This document shows, piece after piece, positions 24,102 to 31,975 of a stretch of DNA of 50,508 nt. The stretch spans positions 1-50,508 of the forward strand of contig JANNYB010000160.1 of assembly GCA_031409875.1 (NCBI GenBank), given 5' to 3'. Within the stretch, counting starts at the first letter, position 1; every line of letters begins with the position of its first letter. The stretch is from CALMEH01 sp031409875. Its GTDB lineage: Bacteria > Acidobacteriota > Blastocatellia > Pyrinomonadales > Pyrinomonadaceae. A model generated the notes under the pieces. It saw only the letters and a list, made by a program, of their open reading frames with translations. It did not search any database and was not told the origin of the DNA. The position numbers were made by a program, and so were the translations under genes.

Positions 24102-25298
24102 CAAACCTTTTTCGCGCCAAAACTGTCGAACGCGCAAGCGGCTTACTTTGTCTTTTTTATTCTTTTCGTAAGATTTGCCGATTGCCTGTGCCGTTGGCAG
24201 ATTTGAAACTTCCGCCGAAAGATTTTTGGCTTCTTGCGCGGAAACACCAAACGCATTTTGGAGAAATTTTGTTGCGCCCGCGTTTGATTGGAGTAAGAAA
24301 ATAAACTCCAAAAGTTCGGTAAAATCGAAATTATCTTGGTCGTAATCATCGGGCGATTGCGACATCAAAAAAACGCTTGCGCCTTTGCTGCGGATTTCGC
24401 GGATTAGTCTTTCCAAAATCGCGTTGCGCTTTTTGTCTTTCAAAAAATGATGCGCTTCGTCAATCACAATAATCGTCCGCATCTCGCGCACGCCGTCCGA
24501 AACTTGCGTGTCGGGCATCGCCATCAACTCGCGGTAAAGCGTATTCAGAACCAAAAACGCCGTCATCTCGCGCAAAACCGTAAGACCGTGCAAATCAATG
24601 ACAACCGTTCTATCGGTCAAACTGTTCCACATTTCCGCCGAATCATTCGCCGTAAAAACTTTGAAATCAGTCAGTTGGCGCACAATTTCAGTCAGCGTGT
24701 CGGGCTTCCAATTATTGAGAATAAAATATTGCGTATCAATTTCCTGCCGCAAAATCTCAAAATCGGGAAACGGCGAAGCAGTGCCGCGCATCATCTCAAA
24801 ACCGCCCAAAATCGCATCATTGAGCCGCCGTTTCTGCACAATTCCGAGACGCTTTTCAACCGATTCCATCAAATCGGCAAATTCCTGCGCCGCAACTTTC
24901 ACGGCAGTTTCCGAATTGACATTGACACGCGCAAAAGGATTTATCGGCAAACTCTCATCAGGCAAACGCACGACTTCCGCCTTTGTCGCTTCGATAAAAT
25001 CCGCATCGTCCGCGACATCGCCTTTGGCATAATCGAAAAAGATAAAATTAACGGCAAACTCCGATTGCCGCCGAATCTGCGCCAACAAATCTTTGACAAA
25101 CTGCGTCTTCCCGCTTCCGGGTTTGCCCGTAACGGCAAGATAATTATTCGTCTGCCGATTAAATTCAACCGAAACAGGCGCATCATTTTCCCAACCGATT
25201 TTCAAATCAAGCAACCCGCCAAAAGCCGGAGTCGCCTCAATCATCGGCGCAGATTCTTCCGTCCTCTGCTCAAGCCCTTTGCGCGTCAATTCAACCAA
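24099..25298 (-). CDS. HerA/FtsK-like ATP-binding protein next to dndC
   Basis: 399 residues. Walker A GKPGSGKTQ near residue 57-65, Walker B TIIVIDEAHHFL near 275, followed by RLIREIRSKGASVFLMSQSP (sensor/arginine region). A strand IFFDYAKGD and a TVVIDLHGL block lie between them. This fits HerA/VirB4-type DNA-pumping ATPases, including those associated with DNA phosphorothioation systems (DptH-like). The only start seen in frame is TTG 25298, without a Shine-Dalgarno; ATG 25244 is an alternative. A 39-codon ORF in another frame runs into it. It shares strand with the broken dndC 4.2 kb upstream. Its role in DNA modification or restriction is inference from context. Confidence 0.75.
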   Translation of the reverse strand: MVELTRKGLEQRTEESAPMIEATPAFGGLLDLKIGWENDAPVSVEFNRQTNNYLAVTGKPGSGKTQFVKDLLAQIRRQSEFAVNFIFFDYAKGDVADDADFIEATKAEVVRLPDESLPINPFARVNVNSETAVKVAAQEFADLMESVEKRLGIVQKRRLNDAILGGFEMMRGTASPFPDFEILRQEIDTQYFILNNWKPDTLTEIVRQLTDFKVFTANDSAEMWNSLTDRTVVIDLHGLTVLREMTAFLVLNTLYRELMAMPDTQVSDGVREMRTIIVIDEAHHFLKDKKRNAILERLIREIRSKGASVFLMSQSPDDYDQDNFDFTELLEFIFLLQSNAGATKFLQNAFGVSAQEAKNLSAEVSNLPTAQAIGKSYEKNKKDKVSRLRVRQFWREKGL

Positions 25299-25410
25299 AT
25301 AAAATCAACATATCATCTTCAGACTTAAACCCGCTTGTATCATTCTTAATCAACGCAAACCCGTAATCAACGTGCGCCTTAAGTAAATGCAAAAACTCAT
25401 TGTAGGTCAT
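25291..25410 (-). pseudogene. 39-codon ORF, possibly the frameshifted 5' end of the ATPase
   Basis: Encodes MTYNEFLHLLKAH... ending SEDDMLILFG and stopping at 25291-25293, overlapping the ATPase start by 8 bases in a different frame. A one-base difference in the TTTT/TTT runs near 25300 would join the frames as MLILLVELTRKGLEQ, a continuous helix-like sequence. This suggests either a true frameshift, an assembly error, or a short overlapping upstream gene. The ATPase frame itself has only a TTG start and no ribosome site, which favours the joined reading. Confidence 0.4.
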
Positions 25411-25474
25411 TTTAGTTTCATGAAGAGAATCTAAAATTTTACATCATTATTTTTTAATAAACCCTTTCTGATGT

Positions 25475-25504
25475 TTTACTTATACATCTAAATTATGTTA
25501 TAAA
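25475..25504 (+). promoter_or_regulatory. Candidate promoter of the restriction-modification pair
   Basis: TTTACT at 25475-25480, 18 bases, TATAAA at 25499-25504, within a very AT-rich segment. The leader would be about 60 bases to ATG 25573. Confidence 0.4.
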
Positions 25505-25572
25505 ATAGATTGTTTTTCACAGATGCAACATTAAACCAAATTTAAGGATAAGCAATATTTTTACAACGACTT

Positions 25573-28500
25573 ATGTTCGATGAGAAGCTGGAAAATCTTC
25601 TATCTGCACTTGGCTATAAAGAAAAATTTAAGGTCAGATACTATCCGCTCGAAAGTTTTTCTTCTTTGTCATCCCTTTCACCTCTTTCACGAATAATTTC
25701 TCGTATCAACGAAGATAACATCAAGGCTCAAATTCACGGAACTTACGTTATAAAATCTGATTCGGGTAACAAAGATTCAGAGGACTTTAGCGAAGTTGAT
25801 AGCAAATCCGATATTTTTCATCCAGTTGTTTTTGTTGCCAAAGCCGATACAGTGCAGGAAGCCAGAGAAGTTCATCGTAGTCTTTGGAATTCAAGTTCTG
25901 CCCCATTCGTTATTGTCAGATTACCAGACCAAATAAGAGTTTATACTGGCTTCGATTATGATCGAAATAACGAAAGTCACGGACTTCTTGATGTAATTGA
26001 TTTAGAACAAACAGGATTGTTTGATGATCTCTCTTTAGTAACAAATGAGGCTTTGCAAAAATATTCCGCAGAAGCAATTGATGACGGAAGCATTTGGCAG
26101 AAATTAAGAAATGCTCCTCATGAAAAATTCAACTACGATAATCGTGTTGATAAAAGACTGCTAAAAAATTTAGAAGATTTAGAAGAAAAACTTCTCGAAA
26201 AATTATCAAATTCAGAGAAAGCTGACATATTAAAGTATATTCACGCAATCATTGGAAAGTATGTCTATCTTCGCTATCTTTGTGACCGCAAAATTTTGAC
26301 GGAAAATTGGGCGAAAAAGAAAGGGATTGATTTAGATAAAGTCTTAAAACGCGGAGCCACACTTTCGGAATTAATCAAGCTAACTGATGCAATCGAAGAC
26401 CGTTTTGGAGGTAAAGTTTTTCCATTTCCTGATGATTTCAAAGATGTTTTCGACAACACTTTGGTTGACTATGTAGCATCTGTTTTTTGTGGAGATACTG
26501 CTTATGGACAAACTGTTTTGTTTGATATTTATGATTTTTCTTATATTCCGACCGAAACGCTTTCTTACATTTACGAACAGTTTCTCAAGGCGCAGGGATT
26601 AAGTAAAAAACACGGAGCCGTTTATACTCCCGAAGCACTTGCCGATTATCTCGTAAATGAAATTAGCACAATAAAACCTCTCAAACGTGGGATGAAAATT
26701 CTTGATCCTTGTTGCGGTTCGGGTATTTTCTTAGTTTTAACTTACCGTTATTTGATTGAATTAGAATTACAAAAAAGTCAAAAGAAAAACCTAAAGCCAA
26801 ATGAATTGAAGCAAATTATGGAAGAGAGTATTCACGGCATAGAGATTAATCTTGAAGCATGTTATGTTACGGAATTTAGCTTAATTCTAATTTTATTAAA
26901 CTACGTCGAGCCTCCTGATTTGGACAAATATGGAAGGTTTAAATTCCCAAATCTTCACGGGAAAAACATTTTCAAAGGGGACTTCTTTGAGCCGAATAGG
27001 GAATATTTTTCGGAATCGGAAAATATTCCGAAAGTTTTTGATTGGGTTATCGGAAATCCACCGTGGAAAACCATAAACACAAAGAAAAATCCTGAAGATA
27101 AAAATGCTTTAGCTTGGGTTGAAAACAGTTCACAAGAGCATCCTGTTGGAGATAAAAGAATTGAAGAAGCATTTGCTTGGCAAGCAATGGAGTTTGTTAC
27201 GGAGCAAGGCTGTGTCGGATTTGTGCTTCCTGCTAAACGGTTGTTTAATAGCAAATCGGAAAACTTCCGACGAGAATTCTTCAAAGCAAACGAAGTGCGT
27301 CGAATTACCAATTTTTCTAACTTTCATTATTTATTGTTCCAAGCAGATGTTTCAGCAATTACTATTATTTATCAAAAAAGTAATAGTAATAGAGAGAAGA
27401 AACCAATCTGGCATTATAGTCCGTTTGTTGCGAATCAAATCATTGCACAATTGAAAAAAGGGAAACCTACCAGACCTGTTTGGGCAATCGTAATTAATAA
27501 AAGTGAAATCAGAATGATTAGTCCTGAGGAAGCTGAAAAAGGTAATGCTCTAACTTGGAAAATAGCTCTTTGGGGAAACTACGAAGAAGAAAGAACTTTA
27601 ACTAGAATTCAAAATACATACAGAAAAACATTGGGGCAACTATGCGATGAAAAAAAATGGCATATATCTGAAGGTTTAGTGTTAAGGGATAAAAACACCG
27701 CTAAAGAGAGAATTGAAGCACTAAATGCAACATTATTTGAAAACGAAACTGAAGATTTTGTAACTTTAAACTCAAGTAAATTAGGAAAAGCTAAATTCAA
27801 ATATCAAATACCTGATTTTTTATTAGAAAATGTTCCTTCAAGCAAAAGATATTATCGTTTCAGAAGTGGTAATACTGGTGTTAACTTGATTAAATCTCCA
27901 CACTTGGTTGTAAACACTGAGTATGCAATTTACAGCGACAAAAATTTTATAATTACAGGTGGTCAGACTGGAATTGCTACATCCAAAGAAGATTCTGACT
28001 ATCTTAAAGCAATTTCAGTTTATCTTAGTTCAAATCTCGGTCGTTTTTTAATATTCTTTGAAAGCACTTCTTGGGGAATTGATCGTAGAACTATTAGTCC
28101 CGAAAGTGTGCGAAACATACCATTTCCTAATTTATCAAAAGAGCAAATCGTTAGGTTGGCGAAATTACAGGCAAAACTTGCTCAGATGGAAAAGGGTAAA
28201 GAATCACCAGAAAGTTTGGAAAAGTTACATAATCTAATCTTGGAAGAAACTTTAAACTTGCCCGAAAGTATTGGAATTTTAATCAATGATTTTCACAGAG
28301 TTAAGTTAACTTTAGACAAAGGAAAAACCGTAGATAATCATAACTCCAAAGTTGAGGCTGTTAAAAAGCCAACGGAAAAAGATTTGCAGAAATATGCTAA
28401 GAGACTGCGAAATGAGTTAGATGAATTTACTGATGATAGTGACGAAAAACATTTAGTCACTGTGATTTACTCAGATGATTTGATTGTTTGCCAAGTTAAT

Positions 28501-28836
28501 CTTTTAGAAACACAAACAACACAAAAGTATTCAATAGAAGAAGCGGTTGGTAAATGGAAAGATACATTAGTAAATATAAAAAGTGGGATTCAGGAACAGG
28601 CACAATTTAGCCAATGGATTTACATACAGCGAGAATTAAGGTTCTTTGACAAAACAGGCAACACATTTTATATATGCAAATCTCCACGCCTAATAGACTG
28701 GACTGAATCACAAGCAATTTCTGATGCAATTGATTTATTCGGAGAAACTCTGGCGAGAATTGATTTAAATTTAGATGGTTTCGCACAATCGGCAAATTAT
28801 GGAAACAACACCGAACTCCAAATTGAAAAACATTAA
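25573..28836 (+). CDS. Eco57I-class N6-adenine methyltransferase / type IIG-like restriction enzyme
   Basis: 1087 residues. N-terminal ~330 residues have no obvious catalytic motif beyond a mixed alpha/beta region (HPVVFVAKADTVQEAREVHR). The helical connector ends at EQFLKAQGLSKKHGAVYTPEALADYL, followed by AdoMet motif I LDPCCGSGIF, IHGIEINLEACYVTEFSL, and the catalytic motif IV WVIGNPPW (adenine-specific). QGCVGFVLPAKRLFNS and the remaining ~500 residues form the target-recognition part, with a WGIDRRTISPESVRNIPFP block. Order and length fit Eco57I/BREX PglX-related enzymes. The gene is strikingly richer in A and T than its neighbours, consistent with transfer. It overlaps the next gene by 38 bases. 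Confidence 0.85.
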   Translation: MFDEKLENLLSALGYKEKFKVRYYPLESFSSLSSLSPLSRIISRINEDNIKAQIHGTYVIKSDSGNKDSEDFSEVDSKSDIFHPVVFVAKADTVQEAREVHRSLWNSSSAPFVIVRLPDQIRVYTGFDYDRNNESHGLLDVIDLEQTGLFDDLSLVTNEALQKYSAEAIDDGSIWQKLRNAPHEKFNYDNRVDKRLLKNLEDLEEKLLEKLSNSEKADILKYIHAIIGKYVYLRYLCDRKILTENWAKKKGIDLDKVLKRGATLSELIKLTDAIEDRFGGKVFPFPDDFKDVFDNTLVDYVASVFCGDTAYGQTVLFDIYDFSYIPTETLSYIYEQFLKAQGLSKKHGAVYTPEALADYLVNEISTIKPLKRGMKILDPCCGSGIFLVLTYRYLIELELQKSQKKNLKPNELKQIMEESIHGIEINLEACYVTEFSLILILLNYVEPPDLDKYGRFKFPNLHGKNIFKGDFFEPNREYFSESENIPKVFDWVIGNPPWKTINTKKNPEDKNALAWVENSSQEHPVGDKRIEEAFAWQAMEFVTEQGCVGFVLPAKRLFNSKSENFRREFFKANEVRRITNFSNFHYLLFQADVSAITIIYQKSNSNREKKPIWHYSPFVANQIIAQLKKGKPTRPVWAIVINKSEIRMISPEEAEKGNALTWKIALWGNYEEERTLTRIQNTYRKTLGQLCDEKKWHISEGLVLRDKNTAKERIEALNATLFENETEDFVTLNSSKLGKAKFKYQIPDFLLENVPSSKRYYRFRSGNTGVNLIKSPHLVVNTEYAIYSDKNFIITGGQTGIATSKEDSDYLKAISVYLSSNLGRFLIFFESTSWGIDRRTISPESVRNIPFPNLSKEQIVRLAKLQAKLAQMEKGKESPESLEKLHNLILEETLNLPESIGILINDFHRVKLTLDKGKTVDNHNSKVEAVKKPTEKDLQKYAKRLRNELDEFTDDSDEKHLVTVIYSDDLIVCQVNLLETQTTQKYSIEEAVGKWKDTLVNIKSGIQEQAQFSQWIYIQRELRFFDKTGNTFYICKSPRLIDWTESQAISDAIDLFGETLARIDLNLDGFAQSANYGNNTELQIEKH

Positions 28837-29485
28837 AAGTTTTTTTCAAAGCACTGGTTATCCAAAAAAGTTTAGAAAGGATGTTCACATTCTCTTGAAT
28901 TTTGGTTACCAACAAAGTAGAACCTCTCTAAATGCCAAAACGCAAGAGCCTACTATTACAGGTAGAATTGCGGAAGAAATCGAAAAGGGCTTGGAAGAAT
29001 TAGACCTTTTGCCTGAGTCAGTATTGAAGCCGCATTATGTAGTAATTCCTGAAAACTCCAGAATAAAATCAACTGATACGAATAATATTAAAGACAAATT
29101 TATTCGGCTAGATATTGTAATCTTGGACAATCGAAAAAGACCTTACAGAAGATATGTAATTGAAGGAAAAAGGTTAAAAAAGAAAAATTTTAGCGAAGCG
29201 GTTGATAAGTATTGTAATATCGGCATTAAGAATTTTATTGATGAAATTTATGCTTCCGATTCACCAGAAGCCATTTTAGTTGGTTTTTGGCAAGATGAAA
29301 ACGCAAGACATTGGTTTGATGAAATAATTCAAAATTTCACTGACAATGAAAAAGCATTAAGCGTCCAAGATAGGCTAATTGTCGTTAAAGTTATTCCAGA
29401 AATTACAGATGAACTGGTTAGTAGTCATCAGAGAAAATCAGGCAGTAAAATAATCTTGTTTCACATTCTATTGGACTGTCAATAA
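28799..29485 (+). CDS. Putative PD-(D/E)XK restriction endonuclease partner
   Basis: 228 residues from ATG 28799, which overlaps the methyltransferase 3' end by 38 bases, implying coupled translation. There is no signal peptide. A likely nuclease core is FIRLDIVILDNRKRPY followed by RYVIEGKRLKKKNF, giving Asp ... Glu-x-Lys spacing typical of PD-(D/E)XK folds, with DKYCNIGIKNFIDEIYA helix after it. AT-rich like its partner. Tight linkage to an Eco57I-type methyltransferase makes a restriction role likely, but the family is not recognised with certainty. Its TAA is immediately followed (zero bases) by the stop of the convergent dndC. Confidence 0.58.
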   Translation: METTPNSKLKNIKSFFQSTGYPKKFRKDVHILLNFGYQQSRTSLNAKTQEPTITGRIAEEIEKGLEELDLLPESVLKPHYVVIPENSRIKSTDTNNIKDKFIRLDIVILDNRKRPYRRYVIEGKRLKKKNFSEAVDKYCNIGIKNFIDEIYASDSPEAILVGFWQDENARHWFDEIIQNFTDNEKALSVQDRLIVVKVIPEITDELVSSHQRKSGSKIILFHILLDCQ

Positions 29486-30810
29486 TTAAGAGTTCTGAAA
29501 TTCTTGACGTTTTAGATAATTTTTTAACGCCATATCAATATCTTTGAAAAGGTTGTTGCGGCGCATTAGTCCGCTTTTGTCTTTTTCGATTTGCAAGAGT
29601 TGTTCGACGAGTTCGATTGGCACTTCGTGTTCTTTGCAAACTTTATCCAACAAGGCACGGTCTTTGGCGCGGCGTTGGTTGATTTCTTTGTTCATAACGA
29701 GTTCTTCTCCGAAAACTTCTTGATAAATTTTGGTAACGCTGGGCGCGTCGTGAAAATCGTGATACCAAATCCATTGAATTCCCGAAAGTTCTTCGCCGGT
29801 AATGAGTTGCATCTCGATTTCCTTTTGAACTTCGAGCAGACGGCGCAGGATTTTGGCGCGTGATTCTTTGGTGAATGGACCTAAACCGTCTTGCAGATTG
29901 CGCCGATAGCCTTGCCGCATTGTTACGTCGTCGCGGATTTGAGCCAATCGCGCATTTCGAGAAGCGGTTCCATCCAATATTCGCCCGTGTCAATCAAGCC
30001 TTCCATTGATTTATCTTCGTCAACGACGGTGCAAGTCCAACAGCCGAAACGCGAATTTCCGCAACTCGGCGTTGACGTATCAATAACCAACGGACATTCG
30101 CCGCCCGAAGCGTTGCGGTAAAGCGTGAAAAGTTTGCGGTTGTCGCCGTTCCAAGGGCTTGGAACTTGCAAAAGATATGTCCAAACGTGGTCGTCCGTCA
30201 AATCGGCAATCGGCGCAAAAACATAAACGCCGGGAAGTTGATGTTTGCGAAGACGCGAATATTTGCGCTCGTGTTTTGCCATCGAAGCCTTACGGTTGGT
30301 GCTTTCGGCTTTGCGCGTGCCAAGCAAGATTATTGCTTCGCCGTTATCGCCGAGAGTGTCTTTGATGTATTTATTTGTCGGGTTGATTTTCATCCGTTCG
30401 GTGCACCAACGAAAAAACCGATTGGGCGACGGATAGCCTTTGCCGATTAGATTTATCCAAAAAGTATCGCCCAAAATTGGCGTAACTTTGACGACTTTCA
30501 TCGGGAAACCGTAGCCTTCGCCCGCGACGCGAATTTTATCGAGGGTGCTGTCAATCCAACGCGCAACCGCCGGGTTTTCAACTAAAGTGTCGTTGCATAA
30601 AACGTGAATTTCTTTGTGCAAAATTACATTTTCTCTCTGCAATTCGAGAAGTGCGAAAAATGTTAATTGCAAAAGTGTGGTTGAATCTTTGCCGCCCGAA
30701 AAACCGATAATCCACGGCGTTGCATCCGCCAAATATTGTTCTTTGATTTCGGCGATGATGTTTTCGACTAAAATGTGAATTGAAATTTCGGCAAAACCGA
30801 CGCTTGTCAT
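29486..30810 (-). pseudogene. dndC: DndC-like phosphorothioation sulfurtransferase, frameshifted
   Basis: PAPS-reductase-fold enzyme of the DNA phosphorothioation pathway, which activates the backbone with ATP for sulfur insertion. The first frame (30810 to 29923, 295 residues) has PP-loop IGFSGGKDSTTLL, CNDTLVENPAVARW, IGKGYPSPNRFFRWCTER, and the Fe-S cysteines in PSCGNSRFGCWTC. It then stops after MEPLLEMRDWLKSATT. The second frame continues as AQIRDDVTMRQGYRR ... LGPFTKESRAKILRRLLEVQKEIE to 29486. Restoring one extra GCTC at the direct repeat near 29945 would give RDWLAQIRDD, the expected continuous sequence. AAGGA lies 11 bases before the ATG. No dndB, dndD or dndE is visible. SspD is a related alternative. 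Confidence 0.83.
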
Positions 30811-30900
30811 TCGAGTTTGTTTCCTTAAATTTGTTTGAAATTCTGTTTTGAAAGATACGCAATTCGACGGGAAATTGCAAGTTTTTCGGATGTTATGAAG

Positions 30901-30930
30901 AAAACGGACGCTTTGGGATTGCGTCCGTCT
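30901..30930 (-). terminator. Terminator of the zinc-ribbon gene
   Basis: Stem ACGGACGC/GCGTCCGT at 30904-30911 and 30921-30928, 9-base loop. On the minus strand it is followed by TTTTCTTC. It lies about 26 bases past the zinc-ribbon stop and upstream of dndC, separating the two. Confidence 0.7.
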
Positions 30931-30955
30931 GAAAAATCGAATTTTGAGAATTCTT

Positions 30956-31693
30956 TTAGCTTGCGCCGGCTTCCGATTGGATTGGTTTGGCGGTGGCGTA
31001 GAGAATTCGGGTGCAGTTTTCGCAGGTGATAATTTCGTCGCCTTTGCGAACTTCGGCTTGGCGTTGCGGGCGAAGCGACATAAAACACGCGCTGCACGCG
31101 CCGCCGATGACTTCGGCAACAGCGATTCCGTCGCGGCTGCGTTGCGCCATACGGTTATAGACAGCGGCGAGTTTGTCCGGCAGGGTTACGAAAACTTCTT
31201 GTCTTTTGGCGGTTTGGGCTTTGAATTCTTTGCGGTTTTCGGCAAGTTCTTTGTCGAATTTGCCGATGGCGGCGGCGCGGTTTGATTCGAGCGAGTTGAT
31301 TTCGTCGGCGCGTGTCGCAAGTTCGGCTTCGACGGCTTCGATTACCGTCATTTTTTCGACGATTTGCGTTTCGAGTGCGGCGATTTGTTTTAGCACAACG
31401 TCCAAATCGCGCATTGCCGTTTCGTATTCTTTTTGATTTTGGGCGTGTTTTAGGTTGCGGTCGTTGCGTGCCTGATAACTTTTTTGAAGTTCGAGATAAG
31501 TTTCGAGTTTAGCTCTTTCTTCCTGTGCTGTGTCCCGTCTTTGCTGGATTTCCCGAATAGAAGAGGCGTGCGTTTCAAACTCTTGTTCGATTACGGCACG
31601 CCTTTCATCTGCGGTATCAATTGCTTTTTTCAAATTTCTGATTTTGGTGTCAGTTTTTTGTAATTCTATTAATTTCTCGAGTTCTGCCTTCAC
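30956..31693 (-). CDS. C4-type zinc ribbon coiled-coil protein (CT398/DUF164-like)
   Basis: 245 residues. Residues 1-180 form long antiparallel heptads (LEKLIELQKTDTKIRNLKKAI, QNQKEYETAMRDLDVVLKQI). The C-terminus carries a zinc ribbon GGACSACFMSLRPQ ... ITCENCTRILY with two CxxC pairs. This arrangement is the CT398/CdsZ-like family found in most bacteria; in Chlamydia a member binds sigma54 and secretion components, and in others the role is unclear. The start is GTG 31693 with GGAG 13 bases upstream. It is followed by a good terminator, so it is a stand-alone unit and not part of the dndC operon. Confidence 0.85.
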   Translation of the reverse strand: MKAELEKLIELQKTDTKIRNLKKAIDTADERRAVIEQEFETHASSIREIQQRRDTAQEERAKLETYLELQKSYQARNDRNLKHAQNQKEYETAMRDLDVVLKQIAALETQIVEKMTVIEAVEAELATRADEINSLESNRAAAIGKFDKELAENRKEFKAQTAKRQEVFVTLPDKLAAVYNRMAQRSRDGIAVAEVIGGACSACFMSLRPQRQAEVRKGDEIITCENCTRILYATAKPIQSEAGAS

Positions 31694-31787
31694 TTTTTGT
31701 TAAAATCTCCTGTTAAATATGTGTTGCTATTAAATTATTTACATTATATTACGCCTTGCACGTTTTAGGAAAGCCATTGATGCTTTA

Positions 31788-31859
31788 ATCGGAATAAGAA
31801 GCAATAGCGACTTGGCACAAAATCAAAAAAGCCAAATCGCTACTGCTCCTTGTCCCGAT
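31788..31859. repeat. REP-like palindrome with GTAGCGA core
   Basis: Arms 31788-31816 and 31831-31859 are complementary at all but five positions; every mismatch is a transition. The core AGCARTAGCGAYTTGGC relates it to the palindromes at 43811, 45001 and 46487. It lies within the 282-base gap before the TonB receptor gene. Confidence 0.75.
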
Positions 31860-31975
31860 TTTTAAGGTTACAAACGTAACATAAATTTAATAATTGTGTA
31901 ACACCAAATTCAATTCGAGGCGCGAAAATTTGATTTGATTATCCGCAACAAATTAACTTTTAAGAGGACATTTTA

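Noticed and set aside
24447..25328. 293-codon plus-strand ORF rich in Arg and Asn
   Set aside because: Lies wholly opposite the HerA-like ATPase, whose Walker motifs are clear; the ORF has no domain-like pattern.
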